In this document: positions 37,251 to 46,674 of the stretch, one piece after another
Numbering within the stretch: position 1 is the first letter of the stretch
How the letters are laid out: every line of letters starts with the position of its first letter
NCBI GenBank assembly: GCA_010692645.1
Contig: JAAHGS010000025.1
Span: 1 to 63,714, forward strand
DNA from: Symploca sp. SIO2E9
GTDB lineage: Bacteria; Cyanobacteriota; Cyanobacteriia; Cyanobacteriales; Coleofasciculaceae
Reading direction: 5' to 3'
DNA length: 63,714 nucleotides
The notes under the pieces: generated by a model
What the model saw: only the letters and a program-made list of their open reading frames with translations
Told to the model about the DNA's origin: nothing
Database searches by the model: none
Position numbers and translations under genes: made by a program

Positions 37251-38456
37251 TCATCCCAAATTGATGGTTGAGTTTATTTCTGGAACTAACTCCATCTGTA
37301 GCCAATCATAGAGACTATTTAATTTTTTCCTGAAAGCAGTATAGGTGTGTCTCTTTTCTATCAATTTTTTACCTTCACTGCCAAGTCTCAATCTCAAATT
37401 TTCATCTTCTACTAGATGAATCATTCCTTCCGAGAAAGCTTTGGCATTAGCTTCAGCAAGCATAGCAACTCTGCTGTCGAGTAACTGAGTGTGGGTAGGT
37501 AAATCAGTAGCTAGTAGGGCTTTCCCACTATCGAGATAGGAATAGAGTTTCATGGGTGTATTCTTGCCTTGAGCTCTCGGAGACACTAGAATATCAGCCT
37601 GTGAAAGATATAAGGCTAGATCGTTAACTGGTTTTGGCCCTAAAAAATAGACATTTTGTTGGATCCCAAGACCTTGAGCCTTCTTCTGATATTTGTGAAT
37701 GTCCGAAGTCTCTCCACCGATAATTACTAAGTCAATCCTGTCAGTCTTTTTCAGAGTCAAAGCCAAGCTATCTAGAAGTAGATCAATACCCTGGTAAGTC
37801 TCCAGATTACCAACATACATCAGCAGGAGATTGCTGATTCCCAATTCTGCTCTCAGGTTACTTTGCATCTTAATAACTACCTTATTTAGTAAAAATTAGT
37901 TGAGAAGAGATATGTCTGGAATTACTACAACATTTTTAGGTTTATATTTCTGAATATCTGCAGCTAAAGCATCACAAACAGATATAACCACTTTGGCATT
38001 TTTAATAGCCAAGCCTTCAAAAAAATCGAATACAAATGCAAAAAAAATGAGTTTAGGATACTTTTCAATCATTTGCTGAGCTAGCGAAGAATCCATATCA
38101 TAAACATAGGGTATTTTGAACAGTACTTTAAGCAATAAACCGATAAAGACTGATTCTTCACCAGCATGAACCAAATCGTAGCGTTTCTTAGAAATGAGAT
38201 CAATGACCTTCAGAAACATGAAAAAATCGCAGACTATTTTCTTCCAGGAGAAGCCAGGTCGAATATTACGAACGAAGGATAATTTCAGCGTTCGATATAC
38301 TGTGACATGGTCATATTCAACATCACTGCCCTCAGGATAGGTAACTACGTCAACCTGCTCCTTTCGTTCAGACAATACTCTTAAAACTAGATCAACTGCA
38401 ATTGGTGTGCCACGGTTTTGATAAAAAGGATGAGGAGCCAGTAATAAAATATTCAT
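37251..38456 (-). pseudogene. GT4-family glycosyltransferase split by one in-frame stop codon
   Basis: The upstream part starts at ATG 38456 (MNILLLAPHPFYQNRGTPIAVD), with AAGGAG upstream, and ends VVVIPDISLLN at a TAA (37896-37898). In the same frame nine codons later ATG 37868 begins MQSNLRAELGISNLLLMYVGNLETYQG, the C-terminal GT-B domain with LVIIGGETSDIHK, VYFLGPKPVNDLALYLSQADILVSP and TPMKLYSYLDSGKALLA. Together with the gap they make one 400-residue GT4 enzyme interrupted only by the TAA. Both halves are otherwise undamaged. It is a recent nonsense mutation, a sequencing error, or a truly two-polypeptide enzyme. Confidence 0.75.
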
Positions 38457-38755
38457 CCTACTGTTGCTCCTTGTATCGTAGGAAAGGTTACTATGGCTGA
38501 GGCTAGTTCCCTTATCTCTATTATTTTTTGCTTTAAGCAGGTAATTTGTAGAACTTAAAGACAATTTTATTCCTCCTTTATTAAGAATCATTCAGTCTTA
38601 ATTTTTATTAAGTAACTAGTCGGACATAATTAAACAGCTCTATGCTAAGAAATGTAAATAATTAAAATTCCCTTTACTGAGTAGGTTTGAGTCATATTTA
38701 TGAAACTTTATACAGCTACCAAAACTTTTGTCCGACTACTTACAGATTAATAAAA

Positions 38756-39574
38756 TTAATGAAAACGTTTGATAGAAGTCAAAGCATTTTCAGGAACAGT
38801 ATGCAAAGTTCTCAAAAGAAATCGCTTCAGAACCATCAAAATAAATATCGTGTTAGTCTTCAAGTAACGACCAGCTAATTTCTTAGGGTCTTGAGCTAAT
38901 CGAACTAGCCATTCACATCCTAAATTTCTCACCCAGGCAGGTGCTCGTTTTCTAATCCCTGCGTAAACAGGAAAAGCTCCTCCCAGTCCAATCATAACAG
39001 CCTGAATTTTACCCTTATGCTTTGCCATCCAATATTCTTGTTTGGGGCAGCCAAGTGAAACAAAAACAAGACCAGCTTCACTTTTGTTTATTTTTTGAAT
39101 AATTTCGATATCTTCTTCTTGGATAACTTGAGTTACTGAAAGAAAAGGTAAAGGCTCCATGCCAGCAATTTTCAACAAAGGAAACTCTTGTTTTAACTGT
39201 GCTTTCATACCTTCCAAAATCTGCCTCTGGGAACCCACGAAAAAAACACTAACATTTTCAGCTTGAGCTAGCTGGCATAATGCTCTGAGAATATCTAGTC
39301 CTGCAACACGTTCTTGATTGAATAATCCTCTCTGCCTCATCATCCAAACTAGAGGCATACCATCAGGAGTAACAATGTCTGCATCTTCTAAAATATGAGC
39401 GAACTCTGGATTCCAGTGAGCTTCCATCAGCATGTGTACATTAGCGACGCAAACATTTTTAGTTTGATGCTGTTGAGCCCAACGCATAATCGTCTGCATA
39501 TATTCATTAAAAGCGAGAGCTGTAATCGATACGTCAAGAATTTGCTGGGTAGGTAGATCAAGCTTGGAAAACAT
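38756..39574 (-). CDS. WecG/TagA/CpsF-family glycosyltransferase (GT26)
   Basis: The 272-residue protein has the family segments NVCVANVHMLMEAHW, ADIVTPDGMPLVWMMRQRG, RVAGLDILRALC, VFFVGSQRQILEGMKAQL, LVFVSLGCPKQEYWMAKH and VMIGLGGAFPVYAG. RKRAPAWVRNLGCEWLVRLAQDPKKLAGRYL is the classic C-terminal stretch. The family transfers N-acetylmannosamine-type sugars to lipid-linked acceptors. It is the first of the reverse genes after the SLBB gene and probably acts early in repeat-unit assembly. Confidence 0.9.
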   Translation of the reverse strand: MFSKLDLPTQQILDVSITALAFNEYMQTIMRWAQQHQTKNVCVANVHMLMEAHWNPEFAHILEDADIVTPDGMPLVWMMRQRGLFNQERVAGLDILRALCQLAQAENVSVFFVGSQRQILEGMKAQLKQEFPLLKIAGMEPLPFLSVTQVIQEEDIEIIQKINKSEAGLVFVSLGCPKQEYWMAKHKGKIQAVMIGLGGAFPVYAGIRKRAPAWVRNLGCEWLVRLAQDPKKLAGRYLKTNTIFILMVLKRFLLRTLHTVPENALTSIKRFH

Positions 39575-40282
39575 AAACTAAACCTAGTTAATTGTTTTGT
39601 AATTATCAGCAAGTACCATAAAAATAAATACTTACCTTATAATCTTTATCTTTGATTAACAAAACCTCGCCTTTCCTTGCTCTCAAAAATTGCAAGAAAC
39701 CATAGGCGATAAGAGTTATAGCCTGTTTGAAAAAATCAATTTAAAAATAAAACATGGATTAATCCAGTTTGTATTTCTTAAGGAATATCTTAAACAATCA
39801 CTTGCCAAATGACAAGTAGTGTTTTTTCCTAAAACCACGAGTTTTCAAGGATCACATCATTTGGTTCATTGAATCTTTATAAATTATTGCTAGATATAAA
39901 TTTAGCTTAAAAAAAGAACTGATTAAAGAATAATTAATGGGAGAGTATTTTACTAATTTAGGTGTAAAACAATGATAATTATGCTAAATTTAAGGCTTTA
40001 GCTGTAAGCTATAGCAACGGACATATCAGTTAGGACATCCTATTTTGATTCAAAGGGAGCAGGGAGCAGGGAGCAGGGAACAAGGAAGTGTCCTAACAGC
40101 TGTGGCGACTGCTATAATATAATCTCTGGAAAATTAACCATAATTAAGCAGCCAGTTTATACCTCCAGAAAAAAAAATTGTTGAGATAGGAGCCTATCCA
40201 CCAAAGCGACTTCTCAATAAACATCTGGAGGAAAGGAATTAGAAAGGCATTTTATATAGAAGATTGATTAAATTCAATTCAA
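39575..40282. other. Long non-coding stretch upstream of wecG-like gene
   Basis: About 700 AT-rich bases lie between the WecG-like and SLBB genes. They hold a repeat element at 40011-40115, described separately. I see no credible small ORF or RNA gene. The promoter for the WecG-led reverse genes should be in the right part of this gap, but no clear box is visible. Confidence 0.5.
40011..40115. repeat. Short inverted-repeat element with a G-rich core
   Basis: Two 27-base arms (40011-40037 and 40089-40115) are imperfect reverse complements, perfect over TGTCCTAAC at the inner end and ATAGCA at the outer end. They enclose a 51-base core with GGGAGCA tandem units. It looks like a small MITE or hairpin element typical of cyanobacterial intergenic DNA. 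No target-site duplication is obvious. Confidence 0.55.
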
Positions 40283-42037
40283 TCAAAATAATCCAAAAAC
40301 TCTAAAAGGTACTGCAAATACTCTCAAAATTCTGTCTAGCGGACTTAATACCCTGTCTAAAGTATCCGAGACATTGGCAAAAGTCGAAGGACCGACAATA
40401 ACAATATCATTATTACGGAGTGGGGGATTGATTTGCTCATCAGCATTTTCAGCAAAATCAATAGATATTTGGCGTTGAACAACAGTGCCATTGGGGTTAA
40501 GACGAATTAGTTTTACCGAACCTTTACGAGCACGGTTATTAAATCCACCACTAGCCAGCAAAGCTTGATTAAGAGGTGTATTAGGCGGAACTTCTATAAT
40601 TCCAGGTCTAAGAATTTCTCCTACAACGTTAATCCTAATGGTATCAGGGGCAAAACTAGCTTCAGCAATTTGAGTAGCTTCTGAAGGATCTAACTCATTA
40701 GCTGTAGGCACAATGATCGTATCTCCCTCTTGTAAAGCTAAATCTTGACTGCCATCCCCTAATTTAAAGAGATCCCACAAATTTACTTCAATAGTTTTTT
40801 GCAAACTGGTACTGGTATAGCGACGAATCTGAATTTGACGAACATTAGCTAGAGGTTTAATACCACCAGCCTCCTGGATTGCTCTAGTAACTGTGGGAGT
40901 TGCATCACCAGTTACGGTATAAGGACCTGGTCGAAAAACTTCTCCAACTACGTCAATGTTAAGAGGTTGAACTTCCTCAGGAGCAAAGCTAGCAGTACGT
41001 AACTGAGATGCCTGTGCTAAGTTAACATCAGCGACAGTTGGCACGAAAACTGTATCCCCATCCTGAAGAATCAGATTTTGCTGCAGATCAGCTTCTTGTA
41101 AAAGTTTCCAAAGGTCTAACTCAATAGTTTGTTCCTGGCCAATTTTTGTAGAGCGACGAATCTGGATTCTACGAATATCGGCTAGCGATCTGATTCCACC
41201 AGCAGTTTTAATTGCTTGAGTCACTGTCGGGAATTTACCTTCTCCCGTCACTATATGAGTTCCTGGTTGATGAACTTCACCCAAAACAGCAATACTAATC
41301 GGTTGTCCTTGGGTTTGAGCAAAGCTAGCAGCTGCCAGCTGGGGGCTTTCTGCTGGATTAATACTACTAGCAGTGGGAATAAAGATGGTGTCGCCATCTC
41401 GCAAAGTGATGTCGTTACTAAGATCACCTGTCTGAAGCAATTGCCACAGATCGACCTTAATCACTTGCTGCTGAAAATTACCTTGGAGACGGCGTACTTG
41501 AGCGTTGCGCAAATCTGCTGCTTGAGTAATTCCTCCAGCTGTTTGTAATGCCCGTGTTATAGTTGGGAACTGAGATCCTTCACGAGACATGGTGTAGGAA
41601 CCAGGACGATTGACTTCTCCAGCAATACCGATCACTAAGGGGCGCGGTGTGATTAAATTGACTGTAACTAAAGGACGCCTGAGAAATTCAGCGTATTTAG
41701 CTGAAATTGCCTTGGCAGCTTGCTCCAAAGTCATCCCCTGAACTGAGACCTTACCCACTTGGGGCAGGTTTAGGGAACCATCTACTAAAACTTCATATTC
41801 ACCACTGTACTGAGGTAATTTAAAAACCTCAATACTAATGCGATCGCCTGCTCCCAAAGAATAAGCAAATTCCTGTTGAGCAGAATTGAGACCTAAATCT
41901 ACTAACTCAGCCTCTCCTGCCCCTGAAACTTGGGCAACTGTAGTTGATGGACAAGCAATAGCTATTAAAGTTATTAGGGTCGAACCTATAACTGACCCCA
42001 TCACCTGTATAAGTGAATTTGCTGAGATTTTATGCAC
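40283..42037 (-). CDS. Polysaccharide export protein with SLBB domains (Wza-like)
   Basis: The protein has 584 residues from GTG 42037; Met13 is an alternative start. A signal peptide covers about 35 residues. The Poly_export domain follows (LGAGDRISIEVFKLPQYSGEYEVLVDGSLNLPQVGKVSV). At least three SLBB modules come next, opening with IAGEVNRPGSYTM, VLGEVHQPGTHIV, VVGEVFRPGPYTV and VVGEILRPGIIEV, and each is followed by a DGDTIFIPT-type strand. Wza-like proteins form the outer-membrane export channel. It is divergent from the Wzc-like gene at 42312, a common arrangement. Confidence 0.88.
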   Translation of the reverse strand: MHKISANSLIQVMGSVIGSTLITLIAIACPSTTVAQVSGAGEAELVDLGLNSAQQEFAYSLGAGDRISIEVFKLPQYSGEYEVLVDGSLNLPQVGKVSVQGMTLEQAAKAISAKYAEFLRRPLVTVNLITPRPLVIGIAGEVNRPGSYTMSREGSQFPTITRALQTAGGITQAADLRNAQVRRLQGNFQQQVIKVDLWQLLQTGDLSNDITLRDGDTIFIPTASSINPAESPQLAAASFAQTQGQPISIAVLGEVHQPGTHIVTGEGKFPTVTQAIKTAGGIRSLADIRRIQIRRSTKIGQEQTIELDLWKLLQEADLQQNLILQDGDTVFVPTVADVNLAQASQLRTASFAPEEVQPLNIDVVGEVFRPGPYTVTGDATPTVTRAIQEAGGIKPLANVRQIQIRRYTSTSLQKTIEVNLWDLFKLGDGSQDLALQEGDTIIVPTANELDPSEATQIAEASFAPDTIRINVVGEILRPGIIEVPPNTPLNQALLASGGFNNRARKGSVKLIRLNPNGTVVQRQISIDFAENADEQINPPLRNNDIVIVGPSTFANVSDTLDRVLSPLDRILRVFAVPFRVFGLF

Positions 42038-42311
42038 GATACTGCCAAACCTAGACTGTTTGAAGAGTAACGACTAAACTAAAGTCTGTCATTAGAGAAA
42101 ATTAACTAAGTGAGTACTATAAAAAGACTGGTACCTGGCGGTAGATGCAAAAATCCCATTCCAGACTAGCACAATAATTTTCAACGTCAATACAAAATCA
42201 GTTGCTAGGTCTTCTTCTAGAGTGGATAGCAGTTATTTAATTGTGCCAAGCTGAAAGTAATGCAATAACATTTTGCTGGTTTACCCAAATAGCCAACTTA
42301 TCAAGACTAAA

Positions 42312-44525
42312 ATGAATCTTGCACAATCATCTCAACCATTGCCTTTACCTAACTCTGCCCAGTTCAATGAGGAGGATGAAGGTGGCTTAGACCTAGGTCA
42401 AGTTCTAGGAGCTATAAACCGCAGCAAATTTTTAATTGCTGGTATAACCACTGTCATAGCTTGTGCGGCTTTAATTAAAGCACACACAGAGACTCCTGTA
42501 TATCAAGCCAGTTTTGAAATTTTAACTGAGCCAGTGACAGTTGAAACTGAGGTTATATCCTCAGTGCCTGAGACTTTGAGTAATAGGCAGGAAGCAACTG
42601 GGACGGTAGACGAAACTAAAATCAAGGTTTTACAATCTCCCAGAGTACTTGAACCAATTGCCGAAAAGCTCAAGAGTAAATACCCAGATATTAGTTACGG
42701 CCAAATTAATAGTGGCCTTAGCATAAAAACCAATGAACCAAATATACTAGCTATTTCCTACAGCGATCCCAATCCAGAACTAATCCAGGATGTTCTTGAT
42801 TTAGTATCCGAGGCTTTTCTCAAATATAGCCTTGATGAGCGCCAGGCTGATGTGCGCCGAGGCATCAAGTTTGTTGACGAACAACTACCAACACTGCGAA
42901 AACGAGTTGACTCTCTTCAAGAAGACTTACAAAAAATTCGGCAAAAGAATAACTTAGTTAATCCAGAAACCAAAGGTCAAAAACTATCTGAACAGATTAG
43001 TATTTTTGAGCAAGAACTAATTAATAATCAGCTTCAACTTGATGAAGCCAGAGCTCTTTACACTCAATTACAAAGAGAACTTAGACAGCAGTCAGCTGAA
43101 TCAGCTGTGGCTTCGACTCTCAGTGAAAACTCCCGTTACCAAAATATACTGGCTCAGCTTCAGGAAATAGATACTCAAATAGCTCAACAATCAGTACTTT
43201 TTCTAGAAAATAGTCTAGAAATGCGGGTTCTTGAGGAGCAACGACAACGGTTGCTCCCCTTATTGCGTCGGGAAGGAGAGCGAGTAAGCAGAGAGGCAGC
43301 CGTGCATATTCGAGAGCTGGAGGTGCGAAATCAAGCTCTGAGTCAGAGTCTAGAACGTCTCAATCAGGAAGTGAAACAATTGTCGGCAGTTATCCGTGAT
43401 TATACTGATATTCAAAGGGAATTACAGATTGCCACTGATAACCTCAATCAATTTTTAACTACACGAGAAGCTCTGCGGATCGATGCTGCCCAAAAACAGA
43501 CACCTTGGGAGTTACTAGTTCCGATTAGTGAACCCAAAGCTTCTGTAACTAGCCTGAAAAATAACTTGGTGCTAGGCACAATCTTAGGCCTGTTATTGGG
43601 TGTAGGCGCAGCTTTAGTTGTAGATCAATTGCGAAATGTGATCCACACTCCTAAGCAAGTCAAAGAGATTACGAGACTGCCTCTACTGGGGGTAATTCCC
43701 TTTGAAAAAGAACTTGGAGAATTTTCTCCCGCTGAAGCTTCGATTGTTATTGTGCAACTAACTAGTGACAATTCTGAACTCCGTAATGGTCACCAATCCC
43801 CACAATACAACACTATACCCTTTTTTGAATCTTTCCGCTCTTTGAACACTAATATTCGTCTCCTTGGTATCGATAATCCCATTCGCTCTTTAGTAATTAG
43901 TTCCGCCATGCCTAAAGAAGGCAAGTCCACAGTGGCTGTACACCTAGCACAAGCTGCTGCCACAATGGGTCAAAGAGTATTGATTGTTGATACGGACCTG
44001 CGTAATCCTAGTTTACACCAGCGCACGGCAGTGATGAATATGTACGGATTAGCTGAGGTAATTTCTACCGACTCAGGCTTGGAGAATGCTATTCAGCAAT
44101 CACCTGTAGAGGAAAACCTGTTTGTCTTGACTACTGGCCAGACTCCACTGGATTCGATTAGGCTCCTTGCCTCTCAGAAGATGCAAGATTTGATGGAGAA
44201 ACTGCAAGCAGCTTTCGACTTGGTGATTTATGACGCACCAACCCTTTTGGGGTTCGCCGATGCTAGCTTACTGGCTGCCCATGCTAATGGTATTTTGCTA
44301 GTGGCTGGTTTGGGTAAGCTCAAGCGTTCTCTACTAGAGCAAGCACTCGATGAAATCAAAGTATCTGGCACGCCAGTTTTAGGGGTAGTTGCTAATGGAA
44401 CTGGAACCAGAAGATTCTTTGGTAATTCAGAAAAATTACTTCCTACTTCACAGTATAAGATGCCTAATAGCTTGAATTTATATCAAAGAGAAAAAGAAAA
44501 CCATCCTGTAACTCCTGAGTCCTGA
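42312..44525 (+). CDS. Wzz/Wzc-type chain-length protein fused to BY-kinase domain
   Basis: The probable start is ATG 42312 (737 residues); a TTG at 42273 is open in frame. The N-terminal Wzz domain has two transmembrane helices (about residues 40-60 and 415-435) around a long coiled-coil periplasmic region. The cytoplasmic kinase has Walker A SAMPKEGKST (Lys538), A' VLIVDTDLRNP and Walker B FDLVIYDAPTLLGFAD. Only two Tyr residues lie in the last 25 residues, so a dense tyrosine cluster is absent. It should control polymer length and export with the SLBB protein. Confidence 0.87.
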   Translation: MNLAQSSQPLPLPNSAQFNEEDEGGLDLGQVLGAINRSKFLIAGITTVIACAALIKAHTETPVYQASFEILTEPVTVETEVISSVPETLSNRQEATGTVDETKIKVLQSPRVLEPIAEKLKSKYPDISYGQINSGLSIKTNEPNILAISYSDPNPELIQDVLDLVSEAFLKYSLDERQADVRRGIKFVDEQLPTLRKRVDSLQEDLQKIRQKNNLVNPETKGQKLSEQISIFEQELINNQLQLDEARALYTQLQRELRQQSAESAVASTLSENSRYQNILAQLQEIDTQIAQQSVLFLENSLEMRVLEEQRQRLLPLLRREGERVSREAAVHIRELEVRNQALSQSLERLNQEVKQLSAVIRDYTDIQRELQIATDNLNQFLTTREALRIDAAQKQTPWELLVPISEPKASVTSLKNNLVLGTILGLLLGVGAALVVDQLRNVIHTPKQVKEITRLPLLGVIPFEKELGEFSPAEASIVIVQLTSDNSELRNGHQSPQYNTIPFFESFRSLNTNIRLLGIDNPIRSLVISSAMPKEGKSTVAVHLAQAAATMGQRVLIVDTDLRNPSLHQRTAVMNMYGLAEVISTDSGLENAIQQSPVEENLFVLTTGQTPLDSIRLLASQKMQDLMEKLQAAFDLVIYDAPTLLGFADASLLAAHANGILLVAGLGKLKRSLLEQALDEIKVSGTPVLGVVANGTGTRRFFGNSEKLLPTSQYKMPNSLNLYQREKENHPVTPES

Positions 44526-44542
44526 CTTCTACTCTGCATTAA

Positions 44543-46108
44543 CTACCAAAAGCCTCGCTTACCGTTGGGCATTACGGTTGACCAATTTGTCTTTGCCTGT
44601 GCAAGTTGTTTGGAGGTAACTTTAGCAGAGGAAAGATTAGCACCACAAAGATTTGCGCCTTTGAGATTGGCATTGACCAAATGAGCATAGCTGAGATCAG
44701 AGCCACGTAAGTCAGCACCTTCTAAATCAGCACAACTAAAGTAAGCCCTACCCAAATTCGCATCTCGTAAGTTCGCTTGTCTAAGATTAGCTTTCCCAAA
44801 AACAGCACTGGATAAATTGGCTCCCTGTAAATTAGTTTTTGCTAATTTTGAATGTTGAAAAGTACTCCCAGATAAATCAATATTTTGAAGATTTAATCCA
44901 CTCAAATTCTGAGAAGTAAAGTCTCTGCGACCAGTTTTATAAGCTCTGAGAATACCCTCAGTATTTAACTTAGAAGTAACCTTGGCTTTTGGCGAACTGG
45001 CAAGTTCAGTTCTAACAGGAGTAGCAGCATTGATGTTGCGCTGGCGCTCTCGACGCGCTCTAATTGCTGCTGCTAGTTTGGTTGTGGCATAGGAGACAGA
45101 TGAAGGAGAACTGATTGGATCTAGCTCTCCGGAGTAGAAGGAATTGGGGCGGGATTTGGGTAGATTATTATTTGGTTGAGTTGCCAAACCTTGTGCTAGG
45201 CTATCCAAATAAGGTTCTAGATCCAGTGCTCTGAGAATGTCATCGGCTGATTGATAGCGATAACTGACAGAAGCCTCCACCATCTTTTTTAAGACCTCAG
45301 CAAAATGGCTGGTCACTTGCACTTTAGGCTGCCACAGCATTTCCCCTGTGGAATGACTATAATTTAATTCCCTCGGTGATTTGCCAGTCAGTAGATAAAT
45401 ACAAGTAACGCCCAAAGCGTGAACATCACTGGCATAAACTGGTCGTAGTTGCATCTGTTCAGGAGCTGCAAAGCCTGGAGTGCCCACAGCAAAATTTGTT
45501 AGTACTGTATCTGAGTTGCCGTTAACAGCAGTTTGATCTAAGGGAATTTTAACAGCACCAAAATCAATTAGAACTAGTTTGCGGTCTTGTTCGCGGCGAA
45601 TTATGTTGGCTGGTTTAATGTCTCTATGAATAACTCTTTGAGAGTGGATGTATTTGATCAATGGCAAAATTTCACTTAAGAATTGTTTTGCCCCTTCTTC
45701 GCTAAACGGACCAAATCTTTTAACCTCCTGTTGTAGAGTTAAACCACTAATGTATTCCTGCACTAAATAGAACTGTTGGTCTTCTTCAAAGTAAGCCAAC
45801 AGTCGCGGCAATTGAGGATGATTGCCAATTTTGCCTAAGGTTTCGGCTTCTCGTTCAAACAGCTCCCGTGCCATTTCCATAATGTTAGATGTGTTACCTG
45901 AAGGGCGCAGTTGTTTAATCACACAAACTGGTTGACCAGGGAGAGATTGATCTTTAGCAAGAAAAGTTGCCCCAAATCCCCCTTGACCTAGGGCTTTTAA
46001 CAAGCGATATTGACCTCGCAGCAATAGCTTGGAGCCACAAGCTTGACAGAGCTTAGTGTGCATCGGATTTTTAGGCTGAGGACACTTAGGGTTGATACAG
46101 TAGCTCAT
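44543..46108 (-). CDS. Ser/Thr protein kinase with zinc ribbon and pentapeptide repeats
   Basis: The 521-residue protein starts with a four-cysteine ribbon (Cys4, Cys9, Cys21, Cys24). The kinase domain has the Gly loop GQGGFGATF, the VIKQL lysine (Lys65), HRDIKPANII (Asp163) and DFGAVK. From about residue 385 there are A(N/D)LxX pentapeptide repeats such as ANLSSAVFGKANLRQANL and ADLEGADLRGSDL, forming a right-handed quadrilateral beta-helix. This architecture is frequent in cyanobacteria. It converges with the Wzc gene, with stop codons 18 bases apart. Confidence 0.92.
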   Translation of the reverse strand: MSYCINPKCPQPKNPMHTKLCQACGSKLLLRGQYRLLKALGQGGFGATFLAKDQSLPGQPVCVIKQLRPSGNTSNIMEMARELFEREAETLGKIGNHPQLPRLLAYFEEDQQFYLVQEYISGLTLQQEVKRFGPFSEEGAKQFLSEILPLIKYIHSQRVIHRDIKPANIIRREQDRKLVLIDFGAVKIPLDQTAVNGNSDTVLTNFAVGTPGFAAPEQMQLRPVYASDVHALGVTCIYLLTGKSPRELNYSHSTGEMLWQPKVQVTSHFAEVLKKMVEASVSYRYQSADDILRALDLEPYLDSLAQGLATQPNNNLPKSRPNSFYSGELDPISSPSSVSYATTKLAAAIRARRERQRNINAATPVRTELASSPKAKVTSKLNTEGILRAYKTGRRDFTSQNLSGLNLQNIDLSGSTFQHSKLAKTNLQGANLSSAVFGKANLRQANLRDANLGRAYFSCADLEGADLRGSDLSYAHLVNANLKGANLCGANLSSAKVTSKQLAQAKTNWSTVMPNGKRGFW

Positions 46109-46674
46109 TGAGGGTTATGGCTGAAGCGCTGTCCTTAGTTGGACGAAAGCTTTTGATGTGAGCACCCGACTGAATATACTGAATGTGATCACAACACACT
46201 GCCGAATGCACCCTCGCTTTGGCAAGCCTTCAGACTGATTTAAATCCAGGATATCCTAACTTTTCACATCTACAGGGGTCTTAACAGGTAAAAATCGAGT
46301 GTGATTACACGATATTTCCGTGAAGAATTGCGGAAGTCAAAATTAAGGTAGGGTTAAGCACATTAACTTTGGTAAGAGTAGTAAGGAAACAATCGATGAT
46401 CATATTAGGTTTTGGAATCTCAAGGGAATGGGGAAGATAAGCCAAACTTTAACCTAAAATACATATTCCTATCGAAATTAATATGGGTCAAATACCCCAC
46501 CGTCTATAACGGTGCCTGAAATTGGTTGGGGTCAAATCCCCATCCTTTGAAAGTCCCCGCCTGTTTAATCCTCCTTGTTTTCTAGTCTGTTGAGATTTCC
46601 CAAATCGGTAAAGGCACCTATGGTATCGGAAGCGTTACAATAATCAGGCTGAGATAGGTAACAGCTAGGAGTCA
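46109..46674. other. Non-coding region upstream of pheT
   Basis: About 570 bases lie between the divergent kinase and pheT genes. No gene is seen. There is a small direct repeat with a hairpin (GGGTCAAATACCCC at 46485-46498 and GGGGTCAAATCCCC at 46528-46541, with CACCGT-ACGGTG at 46498-46514 between them). It may be a remnant of a mobile-element end. The pheT promoter and leader lie in its right part. Confidence 0.45.
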
